NCBI GenBank assembly: GCA_030272585.1 | Contig: BSYQ01000001.1 | Location: forward strand, 8,757,001-8,821,000 | Origin: Bryopsis sp. KO-2023 | Taxonomy: Eukaryota > Chlorophyta > Ulvophyceae > Bryopsidales > Bryopsidaceae | DNA: 64,000 nt | Direction of reading: 5' to 3' | Shown here: piece after piece, positions 24,771 through 35,840 of the stretch | Layout of the letters: each line of letters starts with the position of its first letter | Numbering within the stretch: position 1 is the stretch's first letter | Position numbers and translations under genes: made by a program | Notes under the pieces: model-generated | Told to the model about the DNA's origin: nothing | The model's input: only the letters and a program-made list of their open reading frames with translations | Databases searched by the model: none

Positions 24771-27259
24771 GGGGGGGGGGGGTGGATTTTAGTTTGTTCA
24801 TCCTAATCAAGACCCCACACGCATCCTGACACAGCTCAATCAACCATCCTTTGTTCAACCCTTCCGAAGTTAGGCAAACTGCATCGACTTCTCAGCCGAT
24901 CTGATTTTTCCACACAGGAGGAGGATTTGACCAAAAACATGTTTCAGCTTTGGAACGACGACGACTCCCATGGCAAGATGATGGTGGTCCTCAGTTTCCT
25001 GAGCACTTTTTTCATGCTTCCATTCACTTTGATCGAAGTCAGCACCATCATCCGCTATCGAACGAGATGGTACAATCTTTGGAACGTCATTGATGTTTTG
25101 ACCCAGTTCGTCCAAGTCACTTGCACCGTGCTGTACCTCGCCACTACAAAAATCGAGCCCAACACCTTCAATTTGTTGCTGGCTACGCAGACGGTCCTGC
25201 TGTTGGTGAAAATCCAATTTTTTGCCAGGTGGGTGTGGGGGCGTTGATCTCCCAACGACAAGCTTTGTGGTTTTCGAAACACAGTCGCAGTCCAAACCCG
25301 AATGGGCCCTTTTCCACCGATTTCCGCCCCGTTCTTCTCCTGTCTTACAGAAAAAGTAACAATGGACTAGTTTTGGAGGTGCAACATATCTGCCTTTGTG
25401 CGTGAAGTGAAAAATCATGATGCCTGTTCTGATATGATCTAGGGCTTTTGTGGCGGTGGAAAGCTCCATGTTGGACATGCTGAAAGCGGTTCTGCGTCAG
25501 ATGAGATGGTATTTGCTGATTGTGGGTCTGACCATGTATACCTTCACCGTGGCCCTGTACATAATGTTCCGCCTCCAGCAGAAACCGGACTTGGAAGCTT
25601 TGACCCAGTACAGGGAACAAGAATGCCCGGGAGAAAAAAGGGAAGAAACGTACGATCGGCTGATGGAATGCAAGCCATGGGAATGCAATACCACCTCGAC
25701 TTCACCTTTAGATTTCGAGTACTGCATACCTCGTCCGTTTCTGGTGAGTTTCCTGGTTAGGACATGACTTTGGCTCAGATTCGAGTGATAACAATTGTTC
25801 CTGGTGATTGTTGGTGGAAAGGGGAGGCGGGTGCTGTTTAGTCAGCACAGGTAGGCGTGGAGGGGCTTTTCTGATGGTGGATCGAACATGGTGACCTCCA
25901 CACACACAAGTACCTGATCTGGCATTCTCATTCTGCCATCGATTTCCACCCGTTATGTATGTTTCAATGGGGCATTTCCATGGTCGGGTCTTATAATATT
26001 TTCTTTTTTTTTTTGGGTATGGTGAAGTTTGATTCCGCCGACTCAAGAATGGCTTCACCAAGAAAAATTCGCATTTTTTTTTTTTTTGTGGTTGGTTACA
26101 AAGCTGTGTGTTTGTGTCTTTCCAACTCCTCCAGGAATTCGACAATATTTTCAGAGCTTTTTTGACCATGTATGGTCTGATGTTGGGTGCCTGGGAAATG
26201 GAGGACTATCTTGAAGATGCCCCCTATCCGTACATAACCCTGAGTTTCTTTGTCATATATATGCTGATTATGAGTGTCCTCCTTTACAATCTGCTTATTG
26301 CTATGATGATCGATTCACATGCAAGGGTAAGGACACAGCCCTCCTTAGACAGTTCTTTTCTTTTTCTCTATTTTTTCTAGTTTTTTTTCTTTTGGGGGGG
26401 GGGGGTTAGGAGCTTATTTTCCATGGTGCAATCGGTGCTGTTGGTGGTGAGTTTTGATCTTTAATATGCACATGGATATCTGCAACTGAAATTATCTGGC
26501 TTATCAGAAAGATTTCAACATGGAATTTCAACATGTGTTTCTGTTTCTGTGCAGCAAATGGAGGTTCGTAAACTGTGGGTGCATGTCAGCCGAGCAGAAA
26601 TCATCGATGAACTGGAAACGGCCCTCCCCAAGTTCATAACCAAAAGGCACCAGGAGCCGTTCATTCATGCTCTCAGGATCGTGCCTCCAAAGCATGCATC
26701 GATGGACAGCCTCTGGACTCAGCTGAGCACAGCTGAAACCTCCTTTGCTGCCAGAAAAGAGGAGTTCGAGGTGGAGCTTTTGCAGACAGAAAAAGACCTC
26801 ATGGAAACCATAGAGGTGCGAAGTTTGTGGATGCTTTTGGCCAAAATGCTGAGGAGGATCTGAAGAGTCCACAGTCTACTTTTTTTTTTTTTTTGAGGGG
26901 GGGGGGGGGGGGCAAAAAAACTCGTTTTCTGACCGAACACAGATGATTAGACTAGTGCATGTACATGCATTTCTCACACCGTTTCGCTAATGGTCCTGCA
27001 GTACAGGATGGGGTGTTTCGGTGTTTTCTTTTGCCATATCTGGCTTGTCTGTGTTTTTGAACACGTTTGTTGGATTGTACAGGGAATATCAGAAAGCATT
27101 CGGAAGCGCATGGGCTTGAGCAAATCCCAGTACGTCAGCAAGCTGTATTCGAAACTGGGAATATCTCGTCTGCAAACCCAGAACACATTGGCAAAAATGC
27201 GAATGCCTGGCAGAACCAGAACTTTCCGGAAAATGCAAACAATAGCCGAGCAAAATTAA
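23758..27259 (+). CDS. Six-transmembrane TRP-type cation channel
   Basis: Seven exons (23758-24018, 24297-24689, 24918-25228, 25443-25743, 26135-26326, 26555-26815, 27083-27259) join with consistent phases into 631 aa. The cytosolic N-terminus (about 200 residues) shows no clear ankyrin repeats. S1 starts near HWAKHYLLMEFCLYML; S2 is LSFLSTFFMLPFTL; S3 LWNVIDVLTQF; S4-S5 linker RAFVAVESSM; S5 RWYLLIVGLTMY; pore loop FDNIFRAFLTMYGLMLGAWE; S6 ends with YNLLIAMMIDS, the hallmark S6 end of TRP channels (family form LLNxLIAMM). A helical basic C-terminus follows. It should pass cations, perhaps calcium, across the plasma or ciliary membrane. Subfamily is unclear; the pore GAWE resembles TRPV-like channels most. 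Introns contain long T/G homopolymer tracts. Confidence 0.85.
24736..24782 (+). repeat. Poly(T)-poly(G) junction tract inside an intron
   Basis: A run of about 34 T is followed directly by about 13 G in intron 2 of the TRP-like gene. Similar T-then-G junctions lie in other introns of the same gene (about 26383-26405 and 26881-26912) and downstream (27901-27932). Run lengths may be unreliable because sequencing of homopolymers is error-prone. Confidence 0.7.
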
Positions 27260-28271
27260 TGCATCTCATCCCGGTCAACATATTTTCGCGCTTCCTCCCC
27301 CCCTTTTCTTGGTTTGTTTCGCTTTGTTTTTTGGGGGTGTGTAGGGAGGAGCGGGAGGGGGTCTTGTTTTGGGTGAGTTTTTCCCTACCAAAAAAAAAAG
27401 GGGCCAAGATTTTGATATTTCAATTTCAATGTTTTAATTTGGATGAGGGGGTCTCGAGCAGCGGACAAAAAAGGAAACAAAAAAGGCGGTTAGCCAATTG
27501 CACCCTATTCGATGGAGACTGTTCTTGCTGCAGTTTCAGATTGGGTTATAGGTTTGATGCAATGGCTAAATCGGAGTGGGTGGCCAACCACAATTCGTGA
27601 ACGAATGGTAGTGTTGGTGGAAATCCAGGCAATCAATTTTGTTTGCAGTTGAGAGATCGGAACTGGAGTGGGAGGGGCGTGCATTGTCTGTGGAGGTTTT
27701 TCTGAAATTTTTGGACACTGCCTGTCTTCCATGAGCATACTGAAACTCAGGGGTTGCCTTTATTATCTGCTCTCTTCTTCATCCTTTTGTATTTTCATCA
27801 AGCAAGTGGTGGATTGGTCAATCATGTTGTGAATGTATGTGTGTGTGGGAAATGCCCCTGTGGATGGCAAATCTGACAGAGAAGAGTAGGAAAGTAGATT
27901 TTATTTTTTTTTATTTTTTTTTGGGGGGGGGGTTGGAGGAGAAAAACCATGGTGCGTGCGATGTTCCTCAGTCCTGATCCTCAGCAACTGAGTGAATACA
28001 GAGATGTAAAAAAATAACGGTTGGTTCATGGTGATATATTCATCTGGAAATATCTGCCTACAACCAGAGGTCCAAGATTCCCACTTTCCTTCATCTGCAA
28101 CCCAGCCCTTTTGGATAATATTTAAATTAAATGGTCTTCTCCTTATCATATCTCCGATATCAGATAAAAGGACCCTTGGTTGTGTGAACTTAGAAAGAAA
28201 AAAAACTGAGTGAAGATAATGGTGTCAGGATGAATTTCGAACTCTCATGATTAAGTCACGTTGTGCTCCTG
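27260..28271. other. Intergenic region, no gene seen
   Basis: 3' region of the TRP-like gene and spacer up to the right inverted-repeat arm. Contains a T-run/G-run junction at 27901-27932. No supported frames. Confidence 0.35.
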
Positions 28272-31200
28272 GTACCACCAAGGTTGGTTGTAATTTACAA
28301 AAGCCACAAATTTTACATGCATAATGTCTCTACATCCCCGTGATGACCATTGGACATGTTCATGCTGGTAACCAACACTCAGTTCAATTCCTCAGCTTGC
28401 GGGAGTTGTCAATCCCACTGGGTGATACGATGGAGTTTTCCCCAGCTCTTTTTTTCGCAGTCGAGGCCTTAATGCTTTAATATGTGGGGCAAACCGTGAT
28501 AGTGTATTATAATAAATACAAAAACAATGGGCCTGCCTGGTAGGGATTCTGCCTTGTTGCCTGTAGAAGATGAGAGTTGAATTAAGAGGGTGGAATTTAC
28601 ACAATTTAACACAATTTACATTGCCTATCATTCCTTGCATTTGAAAAAATTCTCAAAACCACCAGATAACAGGTTTTGTTCTTTTCAGTGTATCGGATGA
28701 ATGCAAGCTGCCCACAAAATAAAGAAACATATGAAACAAGAATTGCCAGCAGGATCCGAAAATCGGCATTTATTTTTAGGCAAGGCCAGTTCTCTACATA
28801 GTTCAACCTAACAGTTTTTCCTTCTGCAGCTCATTTCCAGTCAGAAAATGAGCTGCATCTAAATTATTTTTAGATGCTTGAAAAAGTAGTGAACCCGATG
28901 TAAAACTCCAGGAGGGTGCATTAGCTCTCTGTTTAAATTATTTTTCAGTGAATCACAGTACAACACAGTTTCGAAGCCAGCAGCCATTTTCACACATTGG
29001 TAGAAATCCAACAGTGAAACTCCCTGGGTGAACAAAACCCCTCCAGACCTCAGATCAATCTTCAAACCGTTTCTCTTCATAACGCTTGGCATGTCAATTT
29101 AACAATGACGCAATTCTGTTCATCAACAGATATCCCCTGGATATCCTTTCCCTTCAGAATCATGCAAAGATATTCGCTGCTTTTTTTTTCCTTCTTTTTG
29201 CCTTGGCTCCTTAAAAACCTCTTTAAAAAGATCTCAAAAAAGGAGTGTACAAACGAAAGTACATAATGTACAAAGTATACAAAACATTGTACATAGTGTA
29301 CAATATATACAAAACAATGTACATACTGTACATTGAGTGTACAAGGAATCAGTCGCAGGGCGAGAGCAAAGATTTGTCCATCCAGAGTTGCAGTGATCCT
29401 CCAGGTTGCCCACCACTTGCTCCCATTTTCCCCCTTTTTCCCTTGCGTGATTTTCTTCTTCTTTTTTTTTCTCGGCTTCCCATTATATATTTTTCAAATT
29501 CCAATTTTTTTCCTCTTTTCTCACGTTTCAACTCTCGAACCCCACCATACGAAAGCATTTGGCACCTTCCTTTTTTTTAAGCGACTGCAAGCAATATCGA
29601 AAAACTGCAAACCATTTTCCAAACATGTACCTTCTTTTTCCCCCTTTTTTTTTTTAATCCCAACAGTTTACTATTTTAAAAACTGTGTTGTCTCTTTTTT
29701 TTTTCCTTTTTTTTTCTTCTCTTCCCAACCTTGCATCCCAGCTCAGGAAAACACCATCCAACTTTTTCCCAAAAATAGATAAATTTCTGATAGCTATCAA
29801 AGATTGTGGAACAAAACTTTCATCCTTAATTCTCGAGGCTCCAAAAAATATCTGGGCTTGCAGTGAAATTTAAACTCCGGCCAAGCAACAAGACCCACCC
29901 CTTGGCTGCAGACCAATAAAACACACATTGTCAGACTCTCAAAAAAACATCGACTGATTGAAGATTCAATGAACACCAATGTAACCATTTTTAGTCCATC
30001 TGATGTGAAGGTCGTCTTAAATACCAACAAACAAGAACTATATAATATGGTCTGGGATCTTTTTTTGCTATTTTTTTCTATTTTTCTATTTTTTTCTATT
30101 TTATTTTTTGGCTCACCGTATCAATTGACATGAAAGAAGCAGCCAGCATGACAAAACCTGAAGAAACCCCCAGACCTCCCAGTTCGGCTTCCATTGAGTT
30201 CCATACTCTCTGCCCCCATCAAACTCTTATCCTCTTGCTAGTTCATCATCACTGGTTGCATAGAGGTTGCCCAACCTTTTGAGTTTTCAACAATCTCATT
30301 TATTGCACATGGTGCAGGCCGATTGACTTCCTCCAGTCCGCCATACCCCTGCATTGTATACAGGAACACATCCAACTATAAAAATGCAAAAAAACTGCCC
30401 CACCAACTGCGGTGCATAAAAAAACCAAAAAGGGAAATCAGAACATAACGTGAATCATAGCCAAAACCAATCCTGAATTATTTGAAAGCATGCTCTGTTC
30501 TGTACCTGCTCTGTTGATTCAACCCCCTCCTCTTTAAAATCGCCTAGAGTTCTGGTGACGACTTTTCTGACTTTTCCTTTTGGTAATGGCCCGCCTATAC
30601 ATGCTGCTGCATGCAGAAGGGCTGCTCAGGTATGATGTCGTCAGTCTCATTTCATTTTTTAAAAATTAATTTATCCGCTTCAAAGAGACCCATCACAACT
30701 ATTTCTCTGCCGAAATCACTTGATCGTGATCAAAACCTGCATCCCCATCTAGAAAGAAAAAATCACCTTCCAGCAGCTTTCATCCTGTGATCTTTGGTTT
30801 GAGAATTTGAATTTGAATTTAAAACTCCATTTCAATTGCTCCTTGTATGGATTGACTAACGAGCTATTCTTCCCATCCACCCGATTTGCGTCCAAAAGAA
30901 CTTTTCCACTTTACTTTTTTCCGAAGTATTGCTCAAAGTCCCCATAAGCAAAGCCATAAATGTTCACCCTTGCTCTGTATTTTTCTTCTAAATTCACTAG
31001 CCAACAACCCAAATTTTTCATTCCTGGAGAGCTTCTCTTGGGCTGATATCTACCATTGCTTTTCAGTGAATCGTTGCGCCCACTTCTCATTTTTTTTTGC
31101 TGTAACAAATGCTGAGCCATTTTTGTGTTTGTCAACAACAGATCAGATTTTTGAATGCATATACACTTGCAAAGGATTGCGAGCTAGTTTTGTAGAAAAA

Positions 31201-32150
31201 AAGAGTTTTGATGTGCAACTGAGCCTGCAGCTCAGTTTTAAAAAGATTGCGTGCATTTGAGACTTAAGAGTTGGGAGAAGAGGCCTTGAACACTTGCTTA
31301 CACTCACATACACATTGCAAGCCATGACTTGAGTGACATTGTTCGAAGTTGACTGGAAATAAATTCCAGTTTGATCTCAGCAGAGACAAACCAGTTAAAA
31401 AAAACAAAACAAAGGAATTGGAAGATCGACCAATCATCGTTAAGATCCCTTGGAATAAAGCTTTTTTTTTTCGGTCGTTAATTTGAGCATCATTACACCC
31501 CCATTTTAGGTACAACTGTTCACAAACAGTCCTCTCGATGATCGGGGCGATTCACCCTTCGGATGATCCAACATTTGAAGTTGCTGCTGTTCATTGGCCC
31601 AGAATGACCGTTGAAACGAAAAAGCAATTGCACATTTTTTTATTTTTTTATTATTTTAGGCCTTTTTCAGATGAAACTCTTAGGGATGATGTTAACAAAA
31701 TCCCATTTTGGAAGAACCAATTACAAACACTTTGACGTGTCTTGAAAAACTACAAGTGATGAGGTCAGCGATAATATTCTCGAGTGCCAGAAACTCCCCA
31801 AACATATTGATTAAGCATCTCCCTGCTTTCCCAGGCGAGCAATGGAAAAACACACCTTGAAGCGTACTTGCTTGATTCCAGAAAGTTAATAATGCAAGAA
31901 GAGAACATGTAAATTGACTGTTATGTATCGTCGAAGTACCCATGAAAGTCCCTCCACATTTTTACCACACCTGACGTCGATTTGGTCCAGCACTTGAATT
32001 TACTTAAAGGAAACATTCCACATGACGATTGAATTCCTCAATTGGCAGTGTTGAGTTGAAAAAAAAATGGAGCTGCTGTTGGGCAGAGAGCCCTTGGAAG
32101 ATGAAACTCTTGATTAAGAAAACTTGATTGATTTATGATATCCCAAAAAA
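28272..32150. repeat. Right arm of the large inverted repeat, with about 1.8 kb extra
   Basis: Mirrors the left arm at 6.0-8.4 kb. Matching blocks are listed under that feature. Between 29700 and 31530 it holds DNA with no left counterpart; its start (about 29730-29840) resembles a piece of the array spacers at 34185-34290 and 39155-39260. A GTACA/TGTAC cluster lies at about 29245-29345. A minus-strand frame at 30911-31138 is open but unsupported. The arms enclose about 20 kb carrying ATP6V1A, the coiled-coil gene, PSMA6, BASS and the channel. Confidence 0.72.
28859..29092 (-). pseudogene. Dispersed copy of the MPS-type first exon
   Basis: ATG at 29092 opens a 77-codon frame whose first 38 residues match the array copies nearly perfectly (MPSVMKRNGLKIDL at the start). 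After KMAA it continues into the same sequence as the 7686 copy, here without an early stop, and ends at TAA. The array copies have a different continuation (DQKRRMRQ). This may therefore be the older form of the exon end, or a distinct single-exon relic. No downstream exons of the array gene follow. Confidence 0.5.
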
Positions 32151-32550
32151 TGAAGTACTTCCCTCAACCTGTTGAGTAAGTCAGCTCCAGAGAGCTCAGT
32201 GCAGAACCTCAGAGGGGGGGGGGAGGTCTGTTGGTCGATTGAAAAACAAAGAAAAACTATTGTTTTAATAATGCCTCCTCCATAACCGGGCATCAGAATA
32301 AGCTGCTTCATTGTGGCATAGATTACTTTGCTTTTGATATTAAAAAACACAACATTGCTTGCTTTCCCTCTCGTGGGAATGAAGAGCTTGAAAAAAATGC
32401 AGCGATTATTTTTTGAATAAAAACCCAGTCTTGAGTTTTTGTTGTTTCCACACCAAAGGTTAACCTTGAACGATATTTTGGCAGTCTTGAATATCATGCG
32501 CGCGCGTAGCTGTGCAGATGGGGTTGAATCCAGGTTGTGCTTTCACTCGT
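32151..32550. other. Spacer between the inverted-repeat arm and the minisatellite
   Basis: Contains a G-run at 32214-32223. No gene seen. Weak resemblance to the region left of 6040 may mean that the inverted repeat extends a little further. Confidence 0.3.
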
Positions 32551-32789
32551 CGAAAGCAGCAGTTGACATTTGATTTGATTTGCCGAAAGAAGTGTTTGAT
32601 TTTTGACGAAAGCAACAGTTGACATTTGATTTGATTTGATTTGCCGAAAGAAGTGTTTGATTTTTGACAAAAGCAGCAGTTGACATTTGATTTGATTTGA
32701 TTTGCCGAAAGAAGTGCTTGATTTTTGACAAAAGCAGCAGGTGACATTTGATTTGATTTGATTTGCCGAAAGAAGTGTTTGATTTTTGA
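32551..32789. repeat. Minisatellite, four copies of a 56-61 bp unit
   Basis: Four tandem copies start at 32551, 32607, 32668 and 32729. Each reads GCAGCAGTTGACATTTG with minor changes, then a run of TTGAT words, then GCCGAAAGAAGTG and TTTGATTTTTGAC. The first copy lacks one 5-bp TTGAT word, so the array also varies internally in 5-bp steps. It sits just outside the tandem gene array. The minus strand reads it as a repeated Lys/Ser/Asn-rich peptide, which I take as chance. Confidence 0.9.
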
Positions 32790-33099
32790 CTTGATGATCA
32801 AGTAAACTTGAGGAAAAATGAAAACCAAATGATTGCTTTTGAAAAACCAGTAGATTGCTTTTTGCTCATCTGGTCCATTCTCCCTTCTGCAGCCCTTCCT
32901 CCAAAATAACAATCAGCAGCATGCTGCAGACGCTCTCCGATTTTCTTCTTTCTTCCTGATTTTTTTAATGCGAATCAAAGCTTTTTTCCTCTTTTTTTCT
33001 CCCCCTAGCGCTTTTTCCTTTCTCCTTTCAGATGAGGTACTGGCCACCTCTCTCCACTGGCCTAGAATGTCAAGTGATCCTGAGTTCACCACAACACTC

Positions 33100-33690
33100 T
33101 TTTTTTGCATCTATCTCCTTTTTCTTCTTTAAATTATCTTCTTTTTCCTCAACTGTTACCGTCTTCTTTTTTTTTGTTCAACTATCTTTTTTCCTTTAAA
33201 CTATATTCCTTTTCATCAACTGTTGTCGTCTTCTTTTTTTTTTTGCCGAGATTGTTCCAATATTCAAATGAGGTCTTGTTGTCTCAAAATTTTCACGTGC
33301 CATTTTAATTAGTTTTTCTTTGATTTTTCCCTTTCTTTTTTTCGCCTCAACTATCATTATCTTCTTTTTTTTCCACCTATCTTTTTTTCTCCTGAAGTAT
33401 TATCCTTTTGTTTCTGGTTCAACTGTGTGCTCTTTTTTCCTGAACCGTCATCCACTTCTTTTTTGGGTTAAACTATCTGCTCTTTTTTCCTAATGTCACC
33501 CTCTCTTTTTTTTGTTGAACTGTCTTTTTTTTGTTCCACTCGTCCTCTTTTTTTTCCCTTCACTGCCAATATCTTTTTCTTTCCAACTGAATTCTTTTCC
33601 CTCAAGTGTCATTATCTTTTTTTCAACGATCCTTTTTTCCCTCAACTATCATTGACTTTTTTTATTTAACCAATTTTTTTCCTCAGTGTA
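33100..33690. repeat. Pyrimidine-rich degenerate minisatellite (unit 1 spacer)
   Basis: A degenerate repeat of about 25-30 bp alternating CAACTGTCATC-like words with runs of T and C. Equivalent blocks are at about 38160-38640 and 42920-43260 in the other units, and in inverse orientation in the left inverted-repeat arm (about 7010-7150). One strand is almost pure purine. Confidence 0.75.
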
Positions 33691-34479
33691 CAGAAAAACT
33701 GTACATATTGTACAATGTATACAAAAAAAATGTACAAAGTGTACAAGCCTGGAATGAGCTGGGTAATTTCAAAGATTTGTCCAGCCAGAGTTGAAGTGAT
33801 GCTCCAGGTTGCCCACCACTTGCTCCCCCTTTCCCTCTTCCCCCCTTCCCCCCTTTGCCCCTTGCATGTTGTTCTTCTTCTTTTTTTTTTTTCCTCAGTC
33901 CCCTCTCCAGCCAAAAAATGAAAAAAAATTCCCCCTGTTCACTATCACTTCTTCCACTTCCACTTCCGATTTCTTTTTTTTTTTTTTCAACTTTCTTTCA
34001 GCTTTTTAACCCCCTTGGTACCTCCCTTTTTTTCAAGCGACGGCGAGCATTATCGGGAAACTGCAAAACATCTTCTCAAAATGTATCTTTTTTTTCCCTT
34101 TTTTCTTTTAATCCCAAGAAAAAACTATTCTTAAGAATGTCTTATCTCCTTTTTTTTTCCTTTTTATTTTTCTTCTCTTCCAACCTTGCATCCCAGCTCA
34201 GGAAAGCACCATCCAACTTTTTCCTTGACATTTCTGATGGGTGTCCAAGATTCCGGAACAAAACTGCCGACATTCATTCTCGAGCCCTTTTTGCGGGACG
34301 TCGACAGCCTGAAAGCAAAAAAAAAGCTTTTCAGCAAACAGTTATTCCATTTGTAAGCTGCATCATCACAAGAGAAAAACTCACACATAAGTTTCAAGGT
34401 TGATTTATTTTCATAAGAGTTTCATCCAGGAAAATATACCAATAAATAAGAAAAAGAAACATGACTCACCATGCATAAA

Positions 34480-34845
34480 TAAAAGGTGAGGCACCCCCAC
34501 ACCTCGCACTCCCCTCCCCTCCCACCCCACCCAAGCCCAACCCCCCCTCGCTCCGCCCAAACCCCAACTCCTTCCCCACCCCACCCAAGCCACGCTCCCC
34601 CCCCAACCCCACCCCACCCCAGCACACCCGCCTCTCTCCAACCCCAACCCCAACCCTAACTCTCTCTCCCTAACCCAATCCCCCCCCCACTCCTGCCCCG
34701 CGCCTTCCAACCGATCTGGCACCGCCGCTCCCACCCAGGACCAGGCCACATTGATTCTTGCTGCACCACCACCACCGTCTTCATCTCCAGCTCCGGCTCC
34801 AGCTCCGGCTCCGGCTCCACGCGTGAGACACGCACACAAATTTTA
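34480..34845 (-). repeat. GC-rich block with telomere-like words (unit 1)
   Basis: A C-rich stretch containing CCCTAAC-type words (about 34650-34680) and a 6-bp CTCCGG/CTCCAG microsatellite at 34785-34820. The minus strand is open with repeated Gly/Arg/Glu (GVGW, LGLGLE) and could be an exon, but composition alone would give this. Same block at 39455-39800 and 44010-44380, where the hexamer copy number differs. Confidence 0.6.
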
Positions 34846-35230
34846 GCTCATCAACAAAAAATTGAAACAACATAACAAAACAATGACTTCTTTGGGAAAA
34901 AAAAGACACTTTCTTCAAAAAATGAGTTGAGAAACATAAATCGCAAAAAAAAAAACATCAAAATTAAAAAAAATAAAAATGATTGGATTGTGATCAGAAA
35001 AAATACTTGATTTAAAAATTGCCTTGAAATAAAAACAAGGAATTGGAAAACATAAATTGCGACAACAAAAAACACATCAACACAATAAAAAAATATACAA
35101 GAATGTCATCAGAAAATTATTTGATTAAAAATCAACAGCAAGAATTATAGGATTGTGGTCAGAAAAAATGTTTGATTTTAAGAAAAACAAATTAAATGAG
35201 AAAAAGCACGAATTTTTTTCTTTTTTTTGA

Positions 35231-35720
35231 AGTCGTACCTTGTGTGAGCTTTCTTGGGGGGAGCCATGGGTGGCTCTGCTTGGTCTGCTTGGTCTGCTTG
35301 GTCTGCTTGGTGGTGGTGGTGCTTGCTTGTGGAGGCCTGGTTTGATGGGGTCCGGAGGGGGTCCAGCATCGGTGGAAGACGGCAGGGGGGTGGGGTCAGG
35401 GGAGAGGGTTAGGGGAGGGAGAAAGGGAAGGGGCGGGGTGGAGGAGACAGGGCCGAGGCAAGGCGGAGCGGGAAGGAAACGCAGCCCGGGCAGAGTGAAG
35501 AAAGAGAGGGGAATGAACGAAGGAGGAGAAGGTCGAGCGAGGGCAAGGGGAAAAGGAGGGAGTGCGAGGTGCGGGGGAAGGGGGCACTCCGAAATCCGCT
35601 GAGAACATTTTTCTGCACAAACAAAAAAACCCCAGCACCTTCAAATAATGTCCAGATCAGGGAGCATTTGCTGCTCGTCATTTGTTTTTCAAACAAAGGT
35701 TTCGAAGTATCAAGCACTGG
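35231..35720 (-). repeat. G-rich block, open as Pro-rich frame on the minus strand (unit 1)
   Basis: Starts at GAAGTCGTACCTT and runs through (GGTCTGCTT)n and a GGTTAGGGGAGGG stretch. The minus strand is open for about 100-160 codons as Pro/Ser-rich sequence in all three units (see also 39979-40548 and 44596-45081). Open frames in such skewed DNA are expected, so coding is not supported. Confidence 0.5.
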
Positions 35721-35840
35721 TGAAATGTGATCAATTAGGCAGGCTGAAACTGAACCAATTCAAAAATGTGAACACAACATTCAAGATTAAGTGCCAAAAA
35801 TAAAAATGAAGGTTTTCAATACGTTTTGTCAGCTTGTGAA

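Noticed and set aside
24736..24782. T-tract as a poly-pyrimidine tract of a splice acceptor
   Set aside because: It is followed by a G-run and lies about 135 bp before the CACACAG acceptor that restores the frame at 24918.
30911..31138. Minus-strand 75-codon frame in the right arm as an exon
   Set aside because: It looks protein-like but has no start context, no splice partner and no counterpart in the other repeat copies.
32543..32912. Repetitive peptide encoded by the minisatellite
   Set aside because: The frame is open only because the 61-bp unit lacks stops in that frame. The unit lengths (56 and 61) are not multiples of three, so the frame shifts from copy to copy, and no gene signals flank it.
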